Part shown: positions 46,965 to 58,694 of the stretch, in pieces | Layout: every line of letters starts with the position of its first letter | Numbering within the stretch: position 1 is the first letter of the stretch | Assembly (NCBI GenBank): GCA_009193035.1 | Contig: SWDT01000053.1 | Coordinates: 1-64,000, forward strand | Source of the DNA: Halicephalobus mephisto | Lineage: Eukaryota; Nematoda; Chromadorea; Rhabditida; Panagrolaimidae | Direction of reading: 5' to 3' | DNA length: 64,000 nt | Notes under the pieces: model-generated | Databases searched by the model: none | Told to the model about the DNA's origin: nothing | What the model saw: only the letters and a program-made list of their open reading frames with translations | Position numbers and translations under genes: made by a program

Positions 46965-49654
46965 TTATAGTTCTTCGTGTTGGTTATCTTCAACTTTTTC
47001 TTCAGTTTCTTCAGAACCACCTTTTCCACCGTATTCGACGAATCTGACCAGTTCCTCAAGACTACGTTCTCCAACATAATCAATTATTTCATCAGAATCA
47101 GCAGGGAAGAACTTGATAGTAGGATAAGAATGGATTTTTACATCTTCAATGTCATTAGCTGTAGCGTCCATTTTCGCGATGATGACGTTTTCATTATCAC
47201 TGTAATGTTCACCAAGTCTGTCCCAAATAGGCGCTAGTTTCTTGCAATGTCCGCACCATGGGGCATAGAACTCGACTAAGACGTTTTTGGACTTATCACG
47301 AGCGACTTCTTCGAAATTCTTTCCAACCAGGACCTTGACAGGGTTCTTGTCCCAATCTTCGGGGATTTCTTCCGACTTCAAATGAGGCTTAAGTTTGCCA
47401 TCGAGATAATCCTGAGAAAATTTAACAATGTTCTCAGTGGTAATTTCAGTGGAAGATGGACTGAATTTAGTCATGCCTTCTTCCATGGAGACGATACGAA
47501 CAGTAGGAAGATCGCTTTTTTGAACGCCGAAAAAGTCCATAATCCGCACGTTTTCTTCTTTGTCGACGTTGATAAGAACGAAGATCAGCTTTCCTCTGAA
47601 CTTCTTGGCCGCGGTTTTGAATTCTTCGAAAAGCTTCTCAAATTCACTGGATTCCTTAGATACAAAGAGCAAATTGTGGGATTTGATTTCGCCTCCGAAA
47701 AGAGCAGGAGCAGTTTCCTGAGAAAATTCAGTAATAAGGGCCAGACGATTTCCATGAATCCACAGCTTCAATTTCTCGGTTGTAAGTTCTTCGTCAAATT
47801 CAGTACGGCCTTCGTCGAACTTCTTATATAAAATGATTCCTTCTTTTTTGAATTCAGCAGCTTCAGCGACGTCTTTGTCATCAATAATGCCGAAAGGAAT
47901 GTCATCAACGAAGGAAGCGACATCGAAATAAGTCTTGGCTCCATCAGAATCGCTTTTCTAAAAAATTTGTATTTTTCAAAATAATAAATTATGCAATTTC
48001 CCTGACTTTTACTGGTTTGAAATTCTTTTTTAAATTTTTTCCTTAGTTAATTGTTAAATTGACCTAATTATCGGAAAATTGATATAAAAATAAAAAATCA
48101 ACATATTACAAAAAATTGATATAAAAATTTAAAAAATTAATATAAAAACGAAAAAATTGATATGTTACGAAATAAAGGGAAGAAATGTCGCTGAGGAGCA
48201 ACTTTCGCAAAAGCGATAATAACAAATAAACTCTTTTGTGTATTCATTGGCCAGCAATTCCATAAGCGAAATGGAAAATCTGGCTAATCAGTGGATCTTT
48301 GTCATATGCCAGTTGCTCCTTAGGGCCATTTGTCCCTTTGATTTGTGCTAATTTTAAAGTTTTTTAAAATTTTTTCTCACTTAATTGTTAACTTGACCTA
48401 ATTACCGAAAAATTGATATAAAAATAGAAAATTGATATAAAAATGAAAAATTGATATATAAATGAAAAATTGATATATTGCGAAATAAGAGGAAAAAACG
48501 TCGTTGGGAAGCAATGGTCGTGCAAATATTTAATAAACTTACAGAAAAGTGCCCGATAATGACGACATCGGCGGATTCCTTGAAGGCGTTGACGTCATCA
48601 GCGGTCTTGAGGTCCTTGGCAGGTGGTCCGGTTTTCTTCTTGAGCCATCCGACGATGGCGGCTTGATCACGTCCGCCTTTGTATTCCATCGGAGTTCCAT
48701 TGCGGAAGAATTTCAGATTAGGATAGCCTTGGATTTGGAACTTAGAAGCTAATTCAGTCTCAACAGTGGCGTCCACCTTGGCGAGTTTGATCCCAGATTT
48801 CTCTTCTTTCAACTGAGCGGCGGCTTTGGCGTACTCAGGAGCCAGGGCCTTGCAGTGTCCGCACCAGGGGGCGTAGAACTCCACTAATATGAACTCATGT
48901 TCCTCGACAACGGCATCGAAGTTGTCCTGGAGTAGAAAGTAAGAATCAACGTAAAAATCACACTATTGTAAAACAAGTGGGAGTTACGAAATCGCCCCCC
49001 GATGCGCATTTCTAAAACTTTTTAGAACCTAATACGGCCTACGTGAAAAATTGAATTTTGCGTGGTGATTATTTCGTAATCAACCATGTATTGTAAAAAG
49101 TCATATATGAACTTTGCTAAGAAACCGTCTTGAAGTAAATTTCTAGGGTTTTTTTAGAACATAACGTAGTCTACGTAGCAATTAAGTTTCGCACAGGGAT
49201 TATTTCGTAATCAACCATGTATTGTAAAAGTCATATATGAACTTTGCTATGAAATCATCTTGAAGTGAATTTCTAGGATTTTTTAGAAACTAACATAGTC
49301 TACGTGAAAAATTTGAATTTTATGTGGTGATTATTTCGTATCTTGTACGATTTCGTAATTAATTTTTAAAAACATAGTTTCTCCAAATGGATCTAGAAAC
49401 TTCTGAATTGAAGTACGTGAGGTACAAACCCTGTCCGTCTTCCAAGGTTAATTTTCATATATGGACTTATTAATAAATATCTGAAAATAAACCAATACTC
49501 ACGTAATTCCCCGGGGACAAGGACTGCGCTTGTTTGTGTGGGAGTTAGGCAAAAAACTTACTTTTGTGAGAACTAAAACGTTGTCTTCTTCCTCGACAGT
49601 GGCACAGTTGACGTACACCGTAGATACGAGAAGCAGAAGCAGAAGTTTCGACAT
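46965..49654 (-). CDS. pdi-2: Protein disulfide isomerase, ER-retained
   Basis: It forms and reshuffles disulfides in the ER; in nematodes it also serves as the beta subunit of prolyl 4-hydroxylase for cuticle collagen. Exons 49562-49654, 48543-48926 and 46965-47957 join in phase to 489 residues. The start is the ATG at 49654, giving signal peptide [17 protein letters not shown]. Domain layout a-b-b'-a': active sites WCGHC at about 53-56 and 394-397, then an acidic tail ending HEEL, an ER-retrieval signal. Codons favour C in the third position, as in highly expressed worm genes, unlike lat-1 and CNOT1. Length is normal for the family. Both introns (585 and 635 bp) contain tandem repeats. The family is certain; pdi-2 rather than pdi-1 is a judgement from overall resemblance. 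Confidence 0.96.
48040..48530. repeat. Diverged duplication inside PDI intron 2
   Basis: A block with TTAATTGTTAAATTGACCTA, many AATTGATATAAAAAT units and CGAAATAAAGGGAAGAAATG, then TCGCTGAGGAGCAA, occurs twice, about 325 bp apart. It is related to 14,258-14,575. Confidence 0.65.
49010..49350. repeat. Tandem repeat in PDI intron 1, period about 130 bp
   Basis: Almost three copies containing AGTCTACGTGAAAAATT, GATTATTTCGTAATCAACCA and AAAGTCATATATGAACTTTG. Confidence 0.8.
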
Positions 49655-49983
49655 CTCCAGAATGACAGCCTTCGCCAAACGCGGATGCAACCTCGTTTTC
49701 CCTATGGAAATGAACCGATTCCCGAACCAAAGTCCGATTCAGGAACTAACTGAATAAAAACCAACTTTGTCGAAAAATCCACGTGTAATATTCTAGCTCA
49801 AAATTGGACAAAATTCTCTTTTTTAATAGCTTTTTTCACAATGGATTTTATTTTTGAATTCCAAATAATGAAATTTTTATTTGCACATAGGAAAATCAAA
49901 AATTCTTTGTTTCTCGGTGATTTTTCCCGTGAATAACTGATTTCTCTGTCCACCTGTTTGGACACTATTTCCTGACCGAGCAA
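49655..49983. promoter_or_regulatory. PDI 5' flank
   Basis: About 330 bp between the PDI start codon and the tRNA gene, on opposite strands. No specific site is assigned. Confidence 0.3.
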
Positions 49984-50055
49984 GCCTCATTGGCTTAGTG
50001 GCAGAGCGTCCGCCTAGTAAGCGGAAGGTCGCTGGTTCGATTCCAGCATGAGGCA
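49984..50055 (+). tRNA. tRNA-Thr (anticodon AGT)
   Basis: A 72-base cloverleaf: acceptor GCCTCAT paired with ATGAGGC, A-box TGGCTTAGTGG, anticodon arm TCCGC-CTAGTAA-GCGGA with AGT at positions 34-36, T-arm CTGGTTCGATTCCAG (B-box GGTTCGATTCC) and discriminator A. No CCA is encoded and no intron is present, as expected. A short T-run (TTCTTTTTTC) follows as pol III terminator. AGT becomes IGT and reads ACU/ACC/ACA. Confidence 0.96.
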
Positions 50056-51839
50056 GCCCTTCTTTTTTCATCCGCATCCCTCATTTAAATTTAATGAAGA
50101 TTCATTTTTTTCAAAAATTCACAAATTTTTTTAAAATTTCCAGCATACTGTGGAAATCTCCAAAATTAACATCAGCAATCTTTAGTTTTCAATGCTTGTA
50201 GAGGAAATTGAAGTTTAAAAAAGAAGTTTTTTTGACTTTTTAAATTAAATTTTTTTTTAATTTTAATTTTTTAAATTTCTATTTTTGTGTTCCATCACGT
50301 GTGAGTATCATTGACTTTATTACTGTAGTCAAACCGTATTTCCGAGTTTTGGACAAGCCGAAACTCAAAACAGACAAAGTACAATTTTCAAACTCTCAGA
50401 TGAACGAGAGACTGTCCGTTTCTATTCTGATTTGACAATAAAACAACCAAAATAATTTTTAAAATAAATGGTTGAACGTCGGATAATATTAAAGTTAACG
50501 GTAACAACTCAAAGTAATCTGTGCTTTGTCCCAAAATCGGCGATCAAAATCAAAAATTTTCGTTTTAAAACAAATTTAAAAAAAAACAAAAATTAATATT
50601 TTTAATTTTCTCAAAAAAACAAAAATAATATTTTTAATTTTTTAAAACCAAGTACAATTTTCGTCATTTTTGATTTAAAAATAAAATTTATCAATTTTTA
50701 AGTTTTTAAAAAAAATAAAAATATTAATTTTTAAATTTAAAAAAAAAATAAAAATATAATTTTTGTTTTTTAAAAAAATAAAAATATTAATTTTTAAATT
50801 TAAAAAAAATAAAAATATTAATTTTTAAATTTAAAAAAAATAAAAATACTAATTTGTGTTTTTTGACAAAATTCGTCTCGACACGAAAACTTCCGACTTT
50901 TGACCAGATGGGGTAAGACAAAGCTCTCGATTCTCAAGATTGGATGCGACGATGGAATCGCAGCCTGCGAAATTTCCACAGGGAAGAAAGAACAAAAGCG
51001 GAAAAAAATCACAAAAACTCAAATAATGAGTTTGAGTAACTTCTTTGCGCAAATTTGGATTCTACAGTAATCAACTACCGTAACACCCAAGGTAGTTAAA
51101 CTAATTATAAATGTTAAAAAAATTGGAATTAAAGAATTTGTACAAAAAGAAAACCCGGATGCTACTTTGGCTATCTACAGTATATTACAATATGATACAG
51201 TACCTACACCTCGGCCAGAGGGGGCCTCTAGTTACAAAGCAACCACGTATATAGGGTTTCGCGTTATCGGCCCCGTAAAAACTACAAAAATGCAATTAAA
51301 AAATAAGTTACAGTAATCGAGGTAATTGCACAAGACACTAATTAAAAAGCAGGGCACATTTTAAATGATTTAAAATCTTTAAAATATTTTTTCCATCAAG
51401 ATCACGAAGAATATCATTTACGTAAAGTGACAAATCCGATTTTGTGCCAAATTCCAATTTTTCCATATTTTTGGCATTAAAAATCCTTCTTGACACCTTC
51501 TTAAAACAATTTTCCTTCAAAATCCCCTCAGGCAAAATATCTTCCAAGAATCAAAACCATGTTAAAAACGTGAAAAGGGGCTAGCACCCGAAGGGGGGTC
51601 TGTACACGCATCTTGTACAAGCCCTGCAAGAAGTAGCTAAGGCATAGTAATTTTCGTTCTAAGACTAAAGTTGGAATTCTCGACTTGTTATATCTCCAAA
51701 CATTATCCAAAAGAAACTTAAGACAACAACTAAAATATTTGGTGATAAACTAATAACTCAAAAGAGTAGGATACACGTTGAATAATGAGATGACAAGTTA
51801 GAAAAAAGTTTCCTAAGATAACAATAATCCCGCATCTAA
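50056..51839. other. Spacer and probable mnk-1 3' UTR
   Basis: 50,570-50,870 is AT repeat (AAAAATAAAAATATTAATTT units). 51,110-51,839 likely holds the mnk-1 3' UTR; a compact hairpin AGAGG-CCC-CCTCT (minus strand) lies near 51,218-51,231. No protein-coding gene is recognised. Confidence 0.4.
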
Positions 51840-54800
51840 CTAGACATTCACCTGAGTCTCACGGGTTTGCTGGTTTCGGATATCCTTTGAGGAGCCCTGT
51901 CGATTCATTGCATTTTGACAGGTCTCGAGACCCATTTTAGAGATGGCATCACAAATATTCGTTCCAGATCTCGAATTCGGACGTTCATTTGATCGTGTTT
52001 GATCCATAACAGCCTGCTTATGTTGATAAATATTTGGTTGAGATGGTATCCATTGAGCCATTGCAGCAGGAGTATAATACGTAGTCCCATTATGAACTTG
52101 CGGAACATAAAAAGCTCCATCATTCTGAACAATAGGAACATTTCCTTGATTATGCCGATCTGGATAAATAGGATGACTAAATCCCATTATTCCTGAGTTA
52201 GGAGCCATCTGAGGAGCACAAATAATAGTGCCATTCATATTCAGCATTTGAGGCTGATTGGTAGAAACATAGAAACCATTCGGAATTTGATTATGTACAT
52301 ATGGACCTTGGGCTTGAGAAGCATTTTGTTGACCTGGATAATGAATAGTCGGAGTATGAACAGGTACACCATTGGACAAATTCATTTCTGATTCATCTGG
52401 ATCTATTTGAAAAAGAGTTTCCCTAACATGAGTTGGAGATGGAGGAGAGCCCGTTGTTGACGAATCAGCTTCATCTATTGGAGGATTATTTCCACTCGCA
52501 AATCGGCTAATAATATCAAAATTCTCATTCAACAACGATATATCACGAGCTGAATCTTTCCGATAAATCAAGTTATTAACTGTTTGAAGTTGAGTTTGAG
52601 GAGCTTCATGAAGAACCCATCGATGATGAAGTACTTCATCTGCTGTAAATCTTTTGCTTACATCTTTAACAAGAAGATGACGAATTAAATCTTTTGCTGA
52701 TTCACTTATTTCAGACCAATCTTCTTCTGGAAATTCAAATTCTCCTTGTTGAATTCTATGAAAAAGATTATCTTGACAATCATCACAGGCTTCACCTTGA
52801 TCCCATCCACAATTCTCGTTATCACATCGTCCATAAAACGGAGGATATCCACAAAGCATGACGTAAATAACAACTCCAAGGGCCCAGAGATCACACTTTT
52901 TATCATATTTGAATCGTTCACCGATAAAAGTGTCCACAACTTCTGGAGCCATAAATTCAGCACTTCCAACAGGGCTAGCAAGATCTGGTTCACTCATAAC
53001 AACAGGCAAAGAACGAGATGTAGCATTTTCAGATCCACCAGTAGTATTAGATTCAATAGTTCTTAAAACTTTCTTCGACAAAGGAGCTGGCTTACTAGCA
53101 AGATCAAGATCACAAAGTTTGACGGGAGAAACTCGATCTGGTTCAGTGCAAAGAATATTTTCCGGTTTAACATCACGATGAGCAATTCCACGATCATGAA
53201 GAAATTTCAGAGCAGAAGCAATATCTTTCGTAACTTGTGAAGCTTCTTCTTCAGTAAAGCAACTTTTAGCTTGGATATGATTCAAGAGAGGACCTCCACG
53301 CATTTTCTCAAAAATCATATAAAAGTAATCATCATCTTCAAACCACTAAAAATAATTCCACAATTATTACTCCACATAAATACTAACAAACCTCAATCAA
53401 TTGAACAATATTTGGATGTTTCTTACAAAGTTTGAAAATTTCAACTTCTCTCAAAATCCTAGATCGAGTATGTCCTTCTTCATGTTTATTAACGAGCTTC
53501 ACCGCAAACTCTTTGTTGGTCGATTTTTGAACTGCTGTTCTAACACATGCATATGCTCCTTGGCCAAGTTCATTTTCAGTAAGCTTATAAAAATCTAAAA
53601 AAAATCAAAAATTAATTTTTATATTTAATTTTTTTTCTTCTATTTTAATCTAGTGACGTATTGAGTCCAATGTTCTTTTCAGTAACAAAACACTTAAGCT
53701 AACTCCTCTCTTATTGACTACATAGGTCTTGTTTTTTCTTTCTCTTTTGCTTCACGTCTTCTATCCCTCCATAAGCTATTTCAAAAAATGTTGTTGTCAC
53801 AAATTTCTTTCTGTGGGTCACATTTTCGTCCCGGCCCAAATGACGAACGCGCACTTTCAAAAGAGAACGAAAGCCGTAAACAAGTTGCACACTCACATAG
53901 AGAGAAAGAACATTCATTTCCCATCCCAACGTGCAAAGTTTTATATTGTGAACAGAAACCGCAATTCCCTCGCGACCAAGGGTCAAATTATAAATCAATA
54001 AAAATAAAAAAATTACTTGACAAATGCATGTTTTTAATTTTTTTTATGATTAATTTCTTAGGTTACCATTAAAAACAGTATACTGTTGCTCCGATTCAAA
54101 TTCAAAAAGGTTCTCATTTGCAAAATGGCACAGCGGGGTATTTTCTCGATCCCTCATTGTCCCTTCGTGACCGGTCATTCTCAATTTGCGCACACAAAGA
54201 CCAAAGATTGTCCAAATGGCATAAAGAAACATAAAACCATTTCAAAAAAATCCCATAAAATTTATAATTTTTTGTATTTTTATAAAATTATTTCTTCTAA
54301 AATGGCAAAAAAAATGGCGTGACTATTTCCTTCAAGAGGCTTAAAAATCTTCCTTTTTTGGTTAGCCAAAGCCTCTAAAATTGCTTGTCAGCTGATAAAA
54401 AATCATGTGCTTGTTTTTTTCCTTATCCAATTTATGCATAGAAAAATAATTCAAATATAACCCTTTTTTCAAATTCAAAAATTTTAAAAAAAAATTAAAC
54501 ATCAAAGAACAATAAAAACTCCAAAATCAAAGAAATCTATCGTATCCCATTTGCGCATCAGCAAATCATTATTCCCATTTCCACCACTTCAACTAGAGAT
54601 GCAATCATTTCATTCTGTTCAAAAACTAGAATTTATGCATCTCAATTATCGTGTCAAACAGTCAACCACAACATCCATTTTTTTATTTCCCAAAAACTAG
54701 CCCGAAAAAAGCAATTTTACCTTCGACCAAGGCCAAAATCACATGTTTTCTCCCTCCAAAAACATTCTTTTCCCTCAGCTGTATTCTTTCATCTAGCAAA

Positions 54801-57800
54801 AAGGCCAATTATTTAGAAACAAAACCGAGTTAAAAGACCAATTGCTTTCGCCATCGATCATTCCAACTTTCGAGAGAAAGAACAAAACTTCTCATTCAAA
54901 AAAAATTGCGCAGATGCTTTACTATCCAACGGAAAAAAAATTTAATAAACAAAAAAATTTCTTAAGCGACTTTTCCTTATTCAAAAATACTAGTCAACAC
55001 CCACTGGGGACCTAGTTTTGATCTTTAATGCCTTTAGTTCTATTTTGAGTTTTTCGGAACTATAGTCCGCTATCTCCCTTTCTGACCAGTGGTCAGAAAA
55101 GAAGAGAGAAACAGGCTTTGCACACATTCACAAGCGTGTATCCCTCGCGGACTGAAACAAGTCCTTTTCGGATGGTGGAAGCTGGTACCGAGTTTGTTAG
55201 TGGCAAATGTTTCAAATTTAACTACAAGCTTCTTTTAGAAAAATAACAATAAATCCACTCATGCTAAGAAAACGTGCAGAAAATTAAAATAACCTTTTTA
55301 AAAATTTGTAATACTAGTCTCATAAATAACGTTTTGTCCCATATGACATGAAATATCTAATAACTCACTAATTTAACACCCCCAGATAAAAATTAAAAAT
55401 AGATCTTTAATGTAAACATTTAATTTTTTAAAAAAACTTACCGGTGAATTGAAGCCGAGTTTTCTTAACTTTCGGAGCACGCATGTTTCTTCTACCAACA
55501 CTTCCAATATTAAGAGAACGTGGCAATGAAACAAGTTCCGATGGATGATCTACTGATTCAGCTTCTTCGTCAAGACTTGGTCCGTTAGATACAGTTCCTA
55601 TTCCACTATCTTCGTCCAAAAGAAATCCAACAACGTTATCGTCAGGATCAGAAATAGACAAAATTTCGTCAAAATATTCTTCACTATATTCACTGCCACA
55701 ATTTCTATGATCGTATTCCTCGTCTTCGTCTGCGCCAAGATAGAAACTGCGCTTAACTTCACTAAAAACAACAACAATTAACTTTAAAACACAAAAAAAA
55801 TCATACCAATTATTGGAGTTATTGGCAAATGTTTCACGCCAAGGCGATGAAGTGTCACCGCTGGACCCGAAATTAACCGGCTGTTTAGATGCCGAAAGAG
55901 TGTTCGAATTGCTGTTTGAAAAGTAATCTTGATGCTTCTTATTTGTTAAATTAACAACGTCCGAGCAATAACTATTGAACACAACACCGGCTGCTGCCGT
56001 CGCTGCTGACGGGTTGGAATTCGAAGCAGCGCCAAGCGAGCGATACGGATCCGATGGAACGGTAGGGGCTTCTAAAACAATTACAAAATTACAATTACAA
56101 AATTATTAAAAAACAAAAACTAAAAATTTCTAATCATTCTTCAACGATGAATCAAACATTTTTCACAATTTAATTTTCACAAGCTTCTTTTCTCCGTACT
56201 GTTTACAAGAACTAAGAACTAGAAAGAATGACTCCCGTTTTTTTTTTCACAAAAATCTCTTCTATCTTACAAAACAAGACAAGAAATATGGACCCGAATT
56301 TTTCTTAAAATCAAAAGAGCATAGTGAACGATAGGTAAAGGATTTGGGGCAAATTCGTTAGTGCGCAAAGCAAAAATTGTGCATCCAACGCCACAACAGA
56401 GCGGTTGTCACGTCGCAATTGAGAGAACCAAAAAAGAGGAAGAATATTTCTCTTTCCCATTTTCCGTACACAGTTAAAAATTTAGAACACACATGGATTC
56501 AATTTCGAAAAAAAAAATAGATTTGTAAATAAAACATATGAATTAAAGATAATTTCAAAAAAATCTAAAATTTCCATAACTCATAATTTAAATCAAAAAA
56601 AATTATTTTTCTTTTAAAATATTAATTTTCTTTCTACACACAATATAAAAGACAGCCGATATTCGGCACAAATTCATGTTCAAATGAGACTTTCACCAAG
56701 GCCAGTAAGAGACCAATGACCACCAACCGGCAATGGTCAGCTAAGCGCAAGAAGTGCAAAGAGGCGGTCTTCCAATGGTCAGTCATATGGCTGTAGAAAC
56801 AATCGTCATCACAGCGGACCAGAACATTCTCGAGAGGTCGCGAGAAAACTGAATATCCCGAACCTAACCCAATAGCCATTTTTGAGCGATCAAAATTAAA
56901 TCCAAAAAAATTTAAAAAATATACCTGGAAGAACAATATCAACCATTCTGAACTAATATAAATGTCCAGAAGGACCCGATTGGTGAGGAGCAATCCTCCA
57001 AATCTTCTACCCTCGAATGAATGGAATCTTCGCAGTTAGATCTTCTCACAAAATCCACAATAAATAAATTTTTTGTGACCTTGTTGGAATATTCACGGAC
57101 AAAAATAAGGCTTAAATGCCTTTAGATGATAATATCCTAATTTTTAAGCCAAACTTATTCGATTATTATTTCAAAAAATCGTTAAGATGGCTCCAAAATT
57201 GGAGTACGTATGCCCGCGGAGAGAAAACCAAACCGCAAAAAACCAAATTTTCTTGTTGGGGCAAAACGAGAAGAGAAAAAAAAATTGAAAAATGGGGCGT
57301 GACATACGAGGTTGTTTGCTTGCAGCTGGTTGGTTCTCATTGCTTGGCCATTTTCAAATGTTGATATCGTTTGTTAGAAATTCTGTTTGTCCGTAAACAT
57401 TTTCTAAAAGAAAACAGAGTGAAAAAAACCACGCGCTCCAATAGCAAAACTCCAACTTGCAATCGTCAACGCATCTTGCGGAAACTTCGAGAATTTTTTT
57501 TTCAGTTACATCTTCCTTTTGCATCGTCAACAACAAAGTAAACGGTTTCTCAATGGTTTCAAAAATAACGTTTTTCATCCACAATCATACCATAAACCAA
57601 AATGCTTTAAAAAATCCATTTTTCTCACACAATGTGTTCACCAACAATGCTTAGTTTTAAACAAAAAAAACAGCAGGACACAACTGTTGTAAACAGTTTC
57701 ATCTGTCATTTGCTTCCGTCCATCAAAACGTCCAACAATCAACGTACAGAATTAAAAAACCGGTTTTTTACAAAAAAGAGGCCACAAAGATTCACGATGC

Positions 57801-58694
57801 CATTTTTATCCTTTTCCCTGCACAATAGTTATTGTCCAAAAAATTCTCTATTTTCAAAAAAATACAAATAATATAAAAATCTCAAATGATCACCATGTTT
57901 TGCCAATTTTAAAAGCACATTTTTCTCTCAAAAATAAGGACCAAAGATTGTAAATTTCTCCCTTTTTGTTCGAGGCAAGAAAGGGTGCCCGGATATTTAT
58001 GGGACTGACTCTGGGATGCCGCTAACTCCGTGGTTCCTTCTGGTAGAGCGCGTGACATCGGTATAAAGAAAAACTTCCATTCAGTTTACTCACTTCCAAA
58101 CACACAAATAAATTCATTCAATCTCGATTTCAATTTTAAGTGATTTTTTTAACCTTTAAACAATTTCTAATCCTTTGGAAAGCTTGCAGAATTGTAAGAA
58201 CATAGATTACTTCAAAATCTGAGAGCTTAAAGGAAAAAACTAATTAGTCGAAAAGCCACCTACTTTGATATTCTAAAAACGGACTCGATAAATCCTTCAA
58301 GAAGCTTCATATCTAATATGAAATCACGGAAATCCGTAATAAGACGTTTGAAAACTCACGAGATTTAATCTTTATACCCATTCATTAAAAAAGGATTTTT
58401 TTTCCAATAAATTAAGTGACGTTAAACTTGTTTTTCTTCTTTTTTGGACAAATACCTACATAATAGTGCAATTTTACCCCATAAACGCTGATAAACCCTA
58501 TCAAAATTATAACTCAGCAAAGCAGCACTACCTAGCGCAATTATTTGATAAGAATACTCTAAGAACAAAAGTTTTGCATTCTATAAAAAATAATAACCTG
58601 CGATAATGACCTGATTATAAGGACTAACTTTTGGTTTTATAGATAACACATAAAAACACTTACCAGTTTGATGATCTTCGTCAAAAAAGAACAT
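51840..58694 (-). CDS. mnk-1: MAP-kinase-interacting protein kinase (MNK)
   Basis: A Ser/Thr kinase acting downstream of ERK/p38 on eIF4E and other targets. Exons 58664-58694, 55807-56071, 55442-55761, 53392-53594 and 51840-53345 join in phase to 774 residues. The first exon encodes only MFFFDEDHQT and is followed by a 2.6-kb intron. The N-terminus (to about 205) is acidic/Ser-rich and ends in a basic stretch (RNMRAPKVKKTRLQ). Kinase domain about 206-530: GQGAYACV, Lys 238 in EFAVKLV, HRDVKPEN at about 329-336 and DLD at 352-354, the MNK-specific replacement of DFG. The MNK zinc insert CDNENCGWDQGEACDDC has cysteines at 447, 452, 460 and 463, and SAEFMAPEVV precedes it. The C-terminal 240 residues are Asn/Gln/Pro-rich and disordered. 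These signatures separate it from other CaMK-group kinases. Confidence 0.96.

Noticed and set aside
45929..46965. Operon of PDI followed by CNOT1
   Set aside because: The gap is about 1.03 kb, far above the roughly 100 bp typical of worm operons, and PDI has its own poly(A) signals.
56634..56993. 119-codon minus ORF as an extra mnk-1 exon
   Set aside because: The exon at 58,664-58,694 joins exon 2 in exact phase with good splice sites; this ORF shows no kinase-family similarity.
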